Assembly: GCF_003994415.1 (NCBI RefSeq)
Contig: NZ_CP034689.1
Span: 4,898,001 to 4,962,000, forward strand
DNA: 64,000 nucleotides
Source: Achromobacter spanius
Lineage (GTDB): Bacteria > Pseudomonadota > Gammaproteobacteria > Burkholderiales > Burkholderiaceae_B
Direction of reading: 5' to 3'
Shown here: piece by piece, positions 26,939 through 35,705 of the stretch
Layout of the letters: every line of letters starts with the position of its first letter
Numbering within the stretch: position 1 is the stretch's first letter
Notes under the pieces: model-generated
Told to the model about the DNA's origin: nothing
Databases searched by the model: none
The model's input: the letters and a program-made list of their open reading frames with translations, nothing else
Program-made: the position numbers and the translations under genes

Positions 26939-27541
26939 ATGACGACCGCATTCATTCCCGGGTTCCTGCTCGGTCTTAGCCTGATCGTCGCCATCGGCGC
27001 GCAAAACGCCTTCGTCCTGCGACAGGGCTTGCGCCAGGAATACGTGTTCGCGGTATGCCTGACCTGCGCCGTCTCCGACGCGATCCTGATCGGGGTGGGC
27101 GTGGCGGGCTTCGGGCTGGCGGCCGACACCCTGCCCTGGCTGGAACCCGCCATGCGATACGGCGGCGCGTTGTTCCTCTTCGTCTACGCCGCACGCAGCG
27201 TGCGCACAGCCCTGCGCGCGCAGCACGACAGCCTGGCGCCCTCCACCCGGCAGACCACAGGGCTTGCCGCCACGCTGGCCGCCTGCCTGGCGTTCACCTG
27301 GCTCAACCCGCATGTGTACCTGGACACCGTGGTGCTGCTGGGGTCGATCTCCAGCCAGTACGACGGCGCCAAAACCGCCTTCGCGCTAGGGGCCATGTGC
27401 GCGTCGTTCACGTTTTTCTTCACGCTGGGCTATGGCGCCCGCCTGCTCCGCCCGCTGTTTGCAAACCCCAACGCCTGGCGGCTGCTGGATGGCTGCGTGG
27501 GCGTAGTGATGTTTGCGATCGGCTTGAAACTGGTGTTGTGA
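26939..27541 (+). CDS. LysE/ArgO family amino acid exporter
   Basis: This 200-residue membrane protein has about six helices. The family start FIPGFLLGLSLIVAIGAQNAF and the FTWLNPHVYLDTVVLLGS block are diagnostic. Members export basic amino acids such as arginine or lysine. AT-rich upstream DNA carries a promoter and paired dyads. The gene stands alone between the module A regulator and the nuclease gene. Confidence 0.93.
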   Translation: MTTAFIPGFLLGLSLIVAIGAQNAFVLRQGLRQEYVFAVCLTCAVSDAILIGVGVAGFGLAADTLPWLEPAMRYGGALFLFVYAARSVRTALRAQHDSLAPSTRQTTGLAATLAACLAFTWLNPHVYLDTVVLLGSISSQYDGAKTAFALGAMCASFTFFFTLGYGARLLRPLFANPNAWRLLDGCVGVVMFAIGLKLVL

Positions 27542-27645
27542 CGAACTGTAGTTGAGACGGCTGGGCTTGCGGTCGCCCGCAGTCAGTCATCTACAATTCG
27601 GCGACGCTGGCCCTACGATGGCCCAGCCCGCAACACACAGGTAGC

Positions 27646-28554
27646 ATGACGCGCGCGAAGAAAACAGCTTCAAAAAGAAAACGCCCGGTAGCTCGGGGCA
27701 ATACAAAATCGGCCGGCCGCGCCTATCGGTTCTTCAGGGCGCTTCTGGTTTCGTCACTGGCCAGCTTCGGCGCCACCACCTACGTCTTGAAGCCGCAATG
27801 GCCCGTGCAGTTCTCGCCGGACGCCATCCTGGCGCGCCTGGGGTGGCCGCCCCAGGAAGAGTTTGCCCCAGCGGCCATCCCTTCAGGGGCGTTGACCCAC
27901 ACCCGCTTCGCCGATTGCCCGCAGTTTTTCCCATCGGGCAAGCTGCCCGTCGTGCCCTCGGCCCCCGCGCTGCGCGAGCTGTGCTTTTCCGCTTTTGCCG
28001 TCCTGCACAACGGCCAGACCAAAACACCGGTATTTGTCGCCGAGCGTCTGAACCGCAAGCTCCTCACGCAGGCGCAGGGCCTGGAGCGCACCGACAAGTT
28101 CTACGCCGAAGCGCGCCTGCCCAGTGCCGAACGCGCCACCCTGGACGACTACAAGGGTTCCGGCTATTCGCGCGGCCACATGGCGCCCGCGGGCGATATG
28201 TATTCGCGAGACGCCATGGCGCAGAGCTTTTCGCTTGCCAACATGGTGCCGCAAAATCAGACGCAGAACGCTGGCCCCTGGAGCCGCATCGAGCAGGACA
28301 CGCGCAAGTACGTCATGCGCGCGTCAGGCGATGTGTACGTCTACACCGGCCCCTACTACGCCAGCAAGCCGGCATCCATCGGCTTTGGCGTTGCGGTGCC
28401 CAGCCACGTCTACAAGGTGGTGTACGACGCCACCACGCGGCGCTCTTGGGTGCATTGGCAGGCCAACAATGCCAGCGCGAAAGAAAGCGCCCCGATCAGC
28501 TACGAGGAATTCGTCCGCCGCACGGGGATGCAGTTGCTGCCGTCCGCGCCCTAG
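27646..28554 (+). CDS. DNA/RNA non-specific endonuclease, membrane-anchored or exported
   Basis: This 302-residue protein has a basic N-terminus and one hydrophobic segment (about 28-45, ending TTYVLK), then a betabetaalpha-Me nuclease domain. The catalytic His is in SRGHMAPAGDM (H178; the usual DRGH has Ser here). The metal-binding Asn region reads LANMVPQNQTQN. It should degrade nucleic acid outside the cytoplasm. No immunity gene or secretion partner is adjacent. Confidence 0.9.
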   Translation: MTRAKKTASKRKRPVARGNTKSAGRAYRFFRALLVSSLASFGATTYVLKPQWPVQFSPDAILARLGWPPQEEFAPAAIPSGALTHTRFADCPQFFPSGKLPVVPSAPALRELCFSAFAVLHNGQTKTPVFVAERLNRKLLTQAQGLERTDKFYAEARLPSAERATLDDYKGSGYSRGHMAPAGDMYSRDAMAQSFSLANMVPQNQTQNAGPWSRIEQDTRKYVMRASGDVYVYTGPYYASKPASIGFGVAVPSHVYKVVYDATTRRSWVHWQANNASAKESAPISYEEFVRRTGMQLLPSAP

Positions 28555-28691
28555 CGGCTTGCCAAACAAAAAGGTTTGCGCACGCCCGGTGCGGTGGGCA
28601 TGCGGCTTGCTCCGCAAACTGGCGACGCCTGCAAGGCTTGCCCGGAATGACCGGCCGCCGTCTGCCTGCGGGTGCCACCCAGGAGATCAGC

Positions 28692-29261
28692 ATGAACCAG
28701 CCCCTATTGAACGCCACCCTTTGCATTGCCTTTGCGCTGGGCGCGCCAGGCAACGCATTTGCCCAGCCCACCTCCGCTCCTGGCGCTGCGGACTCTTCCG
28801 CCGCGATCACCAAATTGAATAGCGAAGACCGCGGCTTTCTGACCAAAGCCGCGGAATCCGGCTACCTGGAAATCGCCGCAGGCAAGCTTGCCCTGGAAAA
28901 GTCCCGCGACACGCAAGTCAAGCAATTCGCCCAGAAGGTGATCGACGACCACACCGCACTGGGACGGCAACTACAGCACCTGGCCAAACAAAAGGGATAC
29001 GAAACGCCCACGCAGCCATCGCTGGTGCAAAGCGCCCGGTTGAAAGCGCTGGAACTACGCGGCGACGGCTTTGACGAGGCCTATGTCGACGAGATCGCCG
29101 TAGCGGCGCACGAGGACGCCATTGAACTGTTTGAGGAAGTGGCCAAGCGGGCCACGGACGATGACCTGAAGCGCTTCGCCGCCGACACGCTGCCTATGTT
29201 GAAGCGCCACCTGGACATGGGCCACGCGCTGCGCAAAGCCGATAAAAACACCGCGAAGTAA
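28692..29261 (+). CDS. DUF4142 domain exported protein
   Basis: This 189-residue protein has a signal peptide (about 1-24, NAFAQ) and a ferritin-like helical DUF4142 domain (about 40-180). FLTKAAESGYLEIAAGKLAL, VKQFAQKVIDDHTALGRQL and LPMLKRHLDMGHAL mark the helices. The function is unknown; the domain is common in periplasmic proteins of rhizosphere bacteria. GGAGATCAGC precedes the ATG. Confidence 0.92.
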   Translation: MNQPLLNATLCIAFALGAPGNAFAQPTSAPGAADSSAAITKLNSEDRGFLTKAAESGYLEIAAGKLALEKSRDTQVKQFAQKVIDDHTALGRQLQHLAKQKGYETPTQPSLVQSARLKALELRGDGFDEAYVDEIAVAAHEDAIELFEEVAKRATDDDLKRFAADTLPMLKRHLDMGHALRKADKNTAK

Positions 29262-29314
29262 GCACGGGCCGCCATGCGCGATCCCGGCCACCCGGCAAGC
29301 GTCTGGGAGCTCAC

Positions 29315-30286
29315 TCATTTTCCCCTGCCGTCGCTTTGATCCAGCGCCGCCGCCTCAGCCCGGACCGCCTGCAGGAATACGTGCAGCGAGGGCGAGATTT
29401 CGGCGTCACTGCGCGTCACTACCCCCACCGGCGGCAGCGTCCATCCGGGCTGGAACTTCAAGATCGCCAGCACGCCCAGCCGGGCGTAATGCAGCGCGAC
29501 CCCGCGCGGCATGGCCGCCAGCACGTCGGAATGTCGCAGCAGTACCTCGTTGGCAAGCAGGCTGACGGATTCCACCACCGGATCCATCAACGACAGATTC
29601 TGCTCGGCGAAGTAGGCGTCGATGCGTTCACGTAGTGGCGCCTGCGGTGGCGGCAGAATCCAGGACTGGCGCGCCAAGGTCGCCGCGTTCACACGCGACG
29701 AGCGCACCAGCGGATGCCCGACCCGCGCCACGATATGGATGGGTTCGTCGTACAAAACTTCGGTTTGGAACGTGGCCTGGCCCTTGCCCACCATCAGCCG
29801 TCCAATCACGCAATCCAGCTCGCCCCGCGCCAAGCTGTTGAGCAAGGCGTCGTATGACCCTTCCTGCAGCATGACCGTTACGCCCGCGGACTGCTCGCGC
29901 AGTTGCGTCAGCGCGCGTGGAATAAGCACCGGCAGCACCGCCTGCAATACACCGACCCGCACGCGCCCCGAGGCGCCGCGCGTCATCGCATCAAGTTCGC
30001 TGCGCGCGCCGTCCAGGTCGGCCAGCAGGACGGCTGCCTTGTGAACCAGCGCCTGGCCATAGACCGTGGGCGAGATGCCACGGCGAGATCGGATGAACAA
30101 GGGCACGCCAAACGTCGTCTCAAGTTCTACCAGCAGCTTGCTGGCTGCCGGCTGGGTCATGCCCAACTGCGTGGCGGCCTTATGAACACTGCGTGTGACG
30201 TCCAGGGCCAGCAACAGATCCAGATGGCGAACGCGCAAGCGCGAACGGATTTGGCGGATGGTCGGAATGCGGGGTTCGGTAGCCAT
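29315..30286 (-). CDS. LysR family transcriptional regulator (GbpR/PcaQ-like)
   Basis: This 323-residue LTTR has an N-terminal extension before the helix-turn-helix (RVRHLDLLLALDVTRSVHKA, then LGMTQPAASKLLVELETTFG), which is typical of the GbpR/PcaQ/CbbR branch. It is divergent from the MBL hydrolase and Bug receptor genes and probably controls them. A GTGATTCCAATTGGTTTTCAC near-palindrome at 30291-30311 adjoins its start. Confidence 0.92.
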   Translation of the reverse strand: MATEPRIPTIRQIRSRLRVRHLDLLLALDVTRSVHKAATQLGMTQPAASKLLVELETTFGVPLFIRSRRGISPTVYGQALVHKAAVLLADLDGARSELDAMTRGASGRVRVGVLQAVLPVLIPRALTQLREQSAGVTVMLQEGSYDALLNSLARGELDCVIGRLMVGKGQATFQTEVLYDEPIHIVARVGHPLVRSSRVNAATLARQSWILPPPQAPLRERIDAYFAEQNLSLMDPVVESVSLLANEVLLRHSDVLAAMPRGVALHYARLGVLAILKFQPGWTLPPVGVVTRSDAEISPSLHVFLQAVRAEAAALDQSDGRGK

Positions 30287-30290
30287 TTCA

Positions 30291-30311
30291 GTGATTCCAA
30301 TTGGTTTTCAC
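30291..30311. promoter_or_regulatory. Candidate LysR operator upstream of MBL/Bug unit
   Basis: The sequence is an imperfect dyad centred on CCAATTGG with GTGA and TCAC at the ends. It directly abuts the LysR start in the divergent gap, the usual place for autoregulation. Confidence 0.35.
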
Positions 30312-30397
30312 TAGATCATGAATTTTGATTATTCCCGAATTACCCGCTGCCTACACTGACTATTCCATCACCAGCGCCTGGCGCAGAGGGCAATCCC

Positions 30398-31291
30398 ATG
30401 AAGATCACGATGTTGGGGACGGGGGCGGCGTTGCCCGATCCGGACCGCGGCCAATCGGCCATCTTGCTGACGCTGAACAACGGCAAGCATTACTTGTTCG
30501 ACTGTGGCGAAGGCGCCACCCGCCAAATGGTGCGCGCCAATGTGAATCCGGCCGATGTCGGGTTCGTGTTCCTGACCCATTTGCACCACGACCACATCTG
30601 CGACTACCCGTACTTCGTGATCTCCAGCTGGATGTTGAACAAAACGGGCAGCCCCCTGCTGCTGGGTCCGCGCGGCACCCAGAAATTCGTCGATCACTTA
30701 TTTGAGAACGGCGCCTTTCATGCGGATTTCCAGGCACGCAGCTCGTATCCCGTGCGCCAGGCAAATATTGAAGCGGTGCGCCCCATCGTGCGCGAGGTAG
30801 CGCCGGGCGTGGTGTTCGAGGACGACGACGTGCGCATCAGCGTGGATTGGGTCGAACACATCCCGCGTGACATCTGCGAGTGCTTTGGCGTGCGCATCGA
30901 GGCCGAAGGCAAAGTTGTATCGTTCAGCGGCGACACGGCGCCCTGCCCCGCCATGGTCAAGCTGGCGCGGGATGCCGACCTGTTGATCCACGAATGCACA
31001 TTCCCCGAATCCTTCATCGCCCATCGCGCCAAGACGGGCGTGGGCACCTACGCCCACACCAGCCCCACCGACCTGGGCAAGATTGCAAGCGAGGCCGGCG
31101 TAAAAAGCCTGGTCGCCACCCACTTCGGTCACTTTGATTCCTGCAGCCCCGTGTTGAAACGCGCGGCCGCCAAGCATCTGCCGGTGGAACTGATGGGGCC
31201 GCACCTGATGGACGACATCGCCGCCGACATACGCAAGCACTACTCGGGTCCGCTACGCCTGGCACACGACCTGATGCGCATCGATCTGTAG
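30398..31291 (+). CDS. MBL fold metallo-hydrolase (RNase Z-like family)
   Basis: This 297-residue enzyme has the metal motif HLHHDH at 61-66, then FSGDTAPC, HECTFPES and ATHFGH, in the order of the RNase Z/arylsulfatase-like MBL branch. It would use two zinc ions to hydrolyse an ester, phosphodiester or lactone. Linkage to a Bug receptor and a LysR regulator suggests hydrolysis of an imported ester or lactone rather than tRNA processing. Confidence 0.9.
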   Translation: MKITMLGTGAALPDPDRGQSAILLTLNNGKHYLFDCGEGATRQMVRANVNPADVGFVFLTHLHHDHICDYPYFVISSWMLNKTGSPLLLGPRGTQKFVDHLFENGAFHADFQARSSYPVRQANIEAVRPIVREVAPGVVFEDDDVRISVDWVEHIPRDICECFGVRIEAEGKVVSFSGDTAPCPAMVKLARDADLLIHECTFPESFIAHRAKTGVGTYAHTSPTDLGKIASEAGVKSLVATHFGHFDSCSPVLKRAAAKHLPVELMGPHLMDDIAADIRKHYSGPLRLAHDLMRIDL

Positions 31292-31417
31292 TAGGGGGCG
31301 TTCCGCTGGAAGGGGGCTATTCTGACCGCGCGCAGAACGCGGCTTGTCTTACCTCACAACGTCCCGGCGCGGCATAAGGCCGACAGCATGCTGCGCACGG
31401 GCGAACTCAAGGGAACA

Positions 31418-32437
31418 ATGATGAACCGCACGCTACCTGGAGTGGGCACTGCGTTGTCCACTGCGCTATCCATCACACTGGCCACGGCCCTGGCGCTGGG
31501 CTTGAGTGTCGGCCTTGCCTCCCCTGCCACCGCGCAATACCCCGACCGCCCCGTGCGCATCATTCTGCCCTATGCGCCCGGCGCGGCGGGCGACATCGCG
31601 CTGCGCCAACTGCAACCCCGGCTGGAAAAAGAACTGGGACAGCACCTGATCGTCGATTACCGCAGCGGCGCGGGCGGCAACATCGGCGTGCAGGAAGTGG
31701 TGCGGGCCAAGCCCGATGGCTACACGCTGGTGCTGGGCGCGGCAAACAACTTCGTGATCAACCAATTCCTGTATCGCAAGCTAGGCTTCGACCCGCTCGC
31801 TGACCTGCAACCCATCGCGAAGCTGGCCGACGTGCCCTCGTTCATCTATATCAGCGCCGCCGTGCCCGCCACCACCTTTGCGCAATTCAAACAGTATGCA
31901 CAGGCCAATGCCGGCAAGTTGAACTATGGGTCACCCGGCTCGGGCACGTCACCACACCTGTCGGCCTTCATGTTGTCGCAAGCCATGCAGGCGCGCATGA
32001 CACACATTCCGTACCGGGGATCGGCGCCGGGTGTACAGGCGCTGTTGGCTAACGAGGTGCAAATGTACCTGGGCGGCTATAGCGTGGGCGCGGCCTATGC
32101 CCCGCAGAACCGAATCCGCGCGCTGGCCGTGGCCGCGCCCGAACGCTTTGCATCCATGCCCGATGTGCCGACCCTGCGCGAAGCCGGTGCGCCCGACGTG
32201 GTGTTGAGCAACTGGTGGGGCTTGGCGGCGCCGCGAGGCGTTCCGCCCGAGGTCGTGGACCGTTGGTCGCGAGCTTTGAACACGGTGCTGGCCGACCCGG
32301 CGATCCAGAAGGCATTCCTGCAAAACGGCTTCGTGGCACGCACCGGCGATCCCGCTGCGTTCGAACACGAACTGCGGCAGGAAAGCTTGAAGTGGAAAAC
32401 CATTGTGCAAGAGACCGGGGTTACGTTGGACAACTGA
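31418..32437 (+). CDS. Bug/TctC tricarboxylate receptor
   Basis: This receptor (339 residues from this start) has a long signal peptide (cleavage near TATAQ) followed by YPDRPVRIILPYAPGAAGD, YRSGAGGNIGVQEVV and KPDGYTLVLGA. ATG codons at 31418 and 31421 are equivalent; AAGGGAAC precedes them. It follows the MBL hydrolase on the same strand, 126 bases on, and has no TctAB permease nearby. The substrate is probably a carboxylate. Confidence 0.92.
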   Translation: MMNRTLPGVGTALSTALSITLATALALGLSVGLASPATAQYPDRPVRIILPYAPGAAGDIALRQLQPRLEKELGQHLIVDYRSGAGGNIGVQEVVRAKPDGYTLVLGAANNFVINQFLYRKLGFDPLADLQPIAKLADVPSFIYISAAVPATTFAQFKQYAQANAGKLNYGSPGSGTSPHLSAFMLSQAMQARMTHIPYRGSAPGVQALLANEVQMYLGGYSVGAAYAPQNRIRALAVAAPERFASMPDVPTLREAGAPDVVLSNWWGLAAPRGVPPEVVDRWSRALNTVLADPAIQKAFLQNGFVARTGDPAAFEHELRQESLKWKTIVQETGVTLDN

Positions 32438-32456
32438 GCCGGATCGCTCGCGCGGG

Positions 32457-33251
32457 TCAGCCGGGGCCCTGGATCCGGCATGACAGACTGCCGAGCGATC
32501 CGTAATCCACCGCCACGACATCGCCCGCGCTGATGTCCATGGGGGCAAGGCACGTCCCCGTTGTCACCACCTGATCCGCGCCGAGCGTTACGCCAAGCCG
32601 AGACAGTTCGTTCGCCAGCCAGGTCAGCGCAATGCGGGGGTCGCCCAGCACGTTTTCGCCGATACCTTCCCGCTTGAAAGTCTTGCCCACGCGCCCCAAC
32701 ACGCGATGGCTGGGCAGGTCAATTTCACGCCACATCGCAGGTGCCTCAGGGCCAAGCACGAAGCGGTGCGCGCAGGCATTGTCGGCAATCAGCTGCGGCC
32801 CGCCGATGGTGACAAAGTCCTGGTAGCGGGAATCCGGGATTTCGATGGCCAGATGCAGCGCCGATACCGCGTCCATCACTTCCAGGACATCGTACGGACG
32901 GGCTCGCGGAGCAAGACTGCGCCCCATGCGAAACGCGAACTCGGCTTCCGCGACGCGCATGCGATCGGCGCCGATGGGCACGGCGTCCCCATCGCCGTAG
33001 ACCATCTCGCTGAGCAAGCGCCCCGCTATCGGGCCGTCAATACCAATGTGGCGTTGTCCCGCCACGCTGGTGCCCGCAATTTTCCAACCGAACAAGGGCT
33101 TTGCGCTGATGGCTTCAATTTGCGCCTGAATCAGGTAGCCCTCTTCCTGGGATGCCGGCCGCAGCGGCGTCGGCAGGCAATCCAATACCGTGCCCGCTTG
33201 CCAGTGCTGCACAAGCATCGCGGAAGCGGCTTTGGCGATATCAGTGTCCAT
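32457..33251 (-). CDS. 2-keto-4-pentenoate hydratase-like protein
   Basis: This 264-residue member of the hydratase/4-oxalocrotonate decarboxylase family has FGWKIAGTS, the metal-binding VAEAEFAFRMG and the C-terminal TTGTCLAPMDISAGDVV followed by VDYGSLG. Enzymes of this type add water to 2-hydroxypenta-2,4-dienoate in meta-cleavage pathways or decarboxylate oxalocrotonate. It is last in the leftward ridA-phzF-MDR unit, but no ring-cleavage dioxygenase is present, so the true substrate is open. Confidence 0.88.
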   Translation of the reverse strand: MDTDIAKAASAMLVQHWQAGTVLDCLPTPLRPASQEEGYLIQAQIEAISAKPLFGWKIAGTSVAGQRHIGIDGPIAGRLLSEMVYGDGDAVPIGADRMRVAEAEFAFRMGRSLAPRARPYDVLEVMDAVSALHLAIEIPDSRYQDFVTIGGPQLIADNACAHRFVLGPEAPAMWREIDLPSHRVLGRVGKTFKREGIGENVLGDPRIALTWLANELSRLGVTLGADQVVTTGTCLAPMDISAGDVVAVDYGSLGSLSCRIQGPG

Positions 33252-33263
33252 GGCGACGTCCTG

Positions 33264-34283
33264 TCAAAAGCCCGCGAGCGTGATCTTCCCGACCGTGTGG
33301 CCGTCTTCAAGCGCCGCGTGCGCCCTGCGCAGGTTTGCGGCGTTGATGGTTCCGTAGGAGGCGACACGCGGCGCAACCAAGGTTTTGTTGTCGATCAAGT
33401 CCGCCACGGTGTTCAGGATGTCGTGCTGCCGCTGCATGTCGGCCGTGGCGTGCATGGGGCGTGTGAACATCGCCTCCCAGTGCATCGACACGCTCTTGAA
33501 CTTCATCAGGCGCAGGTCCAAGGGCTCGGGGTCGTCGATCAGCCCGATACGGCCCTGTGGCGCGATGACCTGCGCCATCTCAGCCCAATTCTTCGGCGTA
33601 GTGTGGGTAGAGAAAATTCGTGTGACCGGCGCAAGGGCTTCGATAGCCTCAAGCTGCGCGGGCAAAGGGTGAAAGTGATTGATGACATGGTGGGCGCCCA
33701 TCGAACGCACCCAGGCTTCGCTCTCGGGCCGGGACGCCGTGGCAATCACCGTGACCTGCGTAAGCTGGCGCGCGATCTGAATGGCCATCGTCGGCACGCC
33801 GCCGGCGCCGCCGATCACGAGCAGGCTTTCGCCGGCCCCGCCGTCGGGCGGCAAGGACAGGCGGTCGAACAACATTTCCCAGGCGGTCAGCGAGGTCAGG
33901 GGCAGCGCGGCGGCGGTGGCGTGGTCAAGCGTGGCGGGCTTTCTGCCGACGATGCGCTCATCCACCCATTGCAGTTCAGCATTGGCGCCTTGGCGATTCA
34001 GGACACCCGCGTAATAGACCTCGTCGCCCGGTTTGAAGAGGCTAGCCTCTGAGCCCACGGCTTCCACGACGCCAGAGGCATCGTAGCCCAGCACCACGGG
34101 GGCGCCGTTTGACGGGGCCATGCTCATGCGACTTTTGACGTCGCGCGGATTGACGCTTACGGCATGCACCCGCACCAGCAGATCGCGGCCTTGCGGATGC
34201 GCAGGGTCGGCCAATTGCAAATCTTCAAGCGAGCGCTCATCGCTGCTAGGCAAGCCTTTCGTCCAAAAACCCACTGCTTTCAT
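33264..34283 (-). CDS. Zinc-binding alcohol dehydrogenase family (MDR) protein
   Basis: This 339-residue quinone-oxidoreductase-like protein begins MKAVGFW and has VHAVSVNPRDVKSRM and VLGYDASGVVEAVG in the N-terminal domain and a nucleotide loop near GGAGGVPTMAIQIA. Despite the family name, catalytic zinc ligands are not evident. The ATG at 34283 is preferred because AAGGA lies six bases ahead; another ATG is at 34289. It is third in the operon starting with ridA. Confidence 0.88.
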   Translation of the reverse strand: MKAVGFWTKGLPSSDERSLEDLQLADPAHPQGRDLLVRVHAVSVNPRDVKSRMSMAPSNGAPVVLGYDASGVVEAVGSEASLFKPGDEVYYAGVLNRQGANAELQWVDERIVGRKPATLDHATAAALPLTSLTAWEMLFDRLSLPPDGGAGESLLVIGGAGGVPTMAIQIARQLTQVTVIATASRPESEAWVRSMGAHHVINHFHPLPAQLEAIEALAPVTRIFSTHTTPKNWAEMAQVIAPQGRIGLIDDPEPLDLRLMKFKSVSMHWEAMFTRPMHATADMQRQHDILNTVADLIDNKTLVAPRVASYGTINAANLRRAHAALEDGHTVGKITLAGF

Positions 34284-34342
34284 CTGCATTCCTTTTTGTA
34301 CGCCACACGGGCGCTACGTTAAGTTGATGGCCGCAATGCCAT

Positions 34343-35179
34343 TCAAGGCTGTGTCATCAGCCGGGCATTGCCAGATACGCGGATGCCTTCGCCGCTTGCC
34401 GCGCCGATGTCGGCACGAATACGGCAGGGCACGCCCATGTCGTCGCCTTGATCGATACGGATGCTTGCACCATGAGGCCAGCCGATATCACGCAAATAGC
34501 CGCCCAGCGCGGCGGCGGCGGCGCCAGTGGCGGGGTCTTCAAACACGCCGCCCAGCGGGAACGGATTGCGCACATGAAAGTGTTGATCTTGTTCGGCGTA
34601 GACCAGGCAAAACGTGGTCAGGTTTTCACGGCTGGCCAAGGCTTGGCCTTGCCCGATGTCGTAGTTCATTCGGCGTAGCGCGTCGCGCGACCGCAAAGCC
34701 AGAACAAGATGGTTGGCACCGGCATGGGCCAGCGCGGGCGGTATCCGTAGGTCAAGGTCGGCTTGATGCAACTTGAAGAGCGCCAGAGCCTCATCAAGCA
34801 AGGGTTGCGGTGCGCCGCCGCTTCGCGTGGGAGGCGACCGAAACGATGCGCTCCACCCCGTCTGCGAGTGCTGTCCGTCAACGGTGATTTCCGCCTGGTT
34901 GAGTTGAAGTGCGAAGGTGCCCGAACCCTGTCGTTTCGCCAACGCCGCGCCCAGCGCGATGGTGGCGTGCCCACAAAAGTCCACCTCGACCAGCGGCGAG
35001 AAGTAGCGCACCCGCCACCCGTCTTTCAGCGGCGCCGCAAAGACGGTTTCCGAATAGCCGACCTGTTGGGCGACGCGCTGCATGTCATCCGCCGGGGGCA
35101 GCGCTTCGCAAATAACAACCCCAGCGGGATTGCCGCCGGACGACTCGGCCGAGAATGCCGCAATGTGCTCAACGTCCAT
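34343..35179 (-). CDS. PhzF family isomerase/epimerase-like protein
   Basis: This 278-residue protein of the diaminopimelate-epimerase fold has the PhzF active-site Glu in YSETVFA, then FSPLVEVDFCGHATIALG and NPFPLGGVFEDPATGAAA. PhzF isomerises trans-2,3-dihydro-3-hydroxyanthranilate; most homologues have unknown substrates. An alternative ATG six codons upstream exists. It lies between ridA and the MDR gene in one leftward unit. Confidence 0.9.
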   Translation of the reverse strand: MDVEHIAAFSAESSGGNPAGVVICEALPPADDMQRVAQQVGYSETVFAAPLKDGWRVRYFSPLVEVDFCGHATIALGAALAKRQGSGTFALQLNQAEITVDGQHSQTGWSASFRSPPTRSGGAPQPLLDEALALFKLHQADLDLRIPPALAHAGANHLVLALRSRDALRRMNYDIGQGQALASRENLTTFCLVYAEQDQHFHVRNPFPLGGVFEDPATGAAAAALGGYLRDIGWPHGASIRIDQGDDMGVPCRIRADIGAASGEGIRVSGNARLMTQP

Positions 35180-35229
35180 GTCTGTCCTTTGTGTCATGCA
35201 ACCACGAGCCCCGCCAGACGCATGCCGCT

Positions 35230-35583
35230 TCAGGCTTGTGCGTGGATGGGTTCGAAGGAAGCGATCAAGTCGATTTCGACCTTTGCGCCGTTGATCGCGA
35301 GCTGGGAGACAACCGTCGAACGGGTCGGCCGGTGTTGTCCGAATGCCTTCGCAAAGGCCTGATCGAAGGAAGCGAAGTCCGCTTGCTCCGTGACCCAGGC
35401 GCTTGCCTTGACCACGTTTTCCAGCCCCAGCCCATGCTGCGCAAGCACGTCGGCATGGCGCGCCAATATCAACGCCGTTTGCTCGCTGACGTCTCCGTGA
35501 ATCTCGCCCTTGTCGTCGAATGCCAACTGGCCCGACAGAAACAGCAGGGACCCGGTGCGCAGCGCGGTTGAGAGGTGAGGCAT
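35230..35583 (-). CDS. RidA family protein
   Basis: This 117-residue protein belongs to the RidA/YjgF/UK114 family, with GSLLFLSGQLAFDDKGE, VVKASAWVTEQADFASFDQAF and RSTVVSQLAINGAKVEID. The Arg and Glu near the C-terminus fit deaminase-active members, which hydrolyse enamines or imines. AAGGAAAC precedes the ATG. It is the first gene behind the dyad at 35666-35694 and likely the operon's entry point. Confidence 0.92.
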   Translation of the reverse strand: MPHLSTALRTGSLLFLSGQLAFDDKGEIHGDVSEQTALILARHADVLAQHGLGLENVVKASAWVTEQADFASFDQAFAKAFGQHRPTRSTVVSQLAINGAKVEIDLIASFEPIHAQA

Positions 35584-35665
35584 GAATGTTTCCTTTATCG
35601 TGGTGTGGTGAATAAAGGAATTTTCACGCGAATGGCCTGTTCGCCGCCATAGCTCCTGGCTGCAG

Positions 35666-35694
35666 GTCATTGCTGCACCAGATGCAGCAATGAC
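35666..35694. promoter_or_regulatory. 12-bp perfect inverted repeat between LysR and ridA
   Basis: GTCATTGCTGCA (35666-35677) and TGCAGCAATGAC (35683-35694) are perfectly complementary with a five-base spacer. There is no T run on either side, so an LTTR operator for the ridA operon is likelier than a terminator, though it could also fold in the LysR transcript. Confidence 0.6.
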
Positions 35695-35705
35695 GCATTG
35701 CGACG

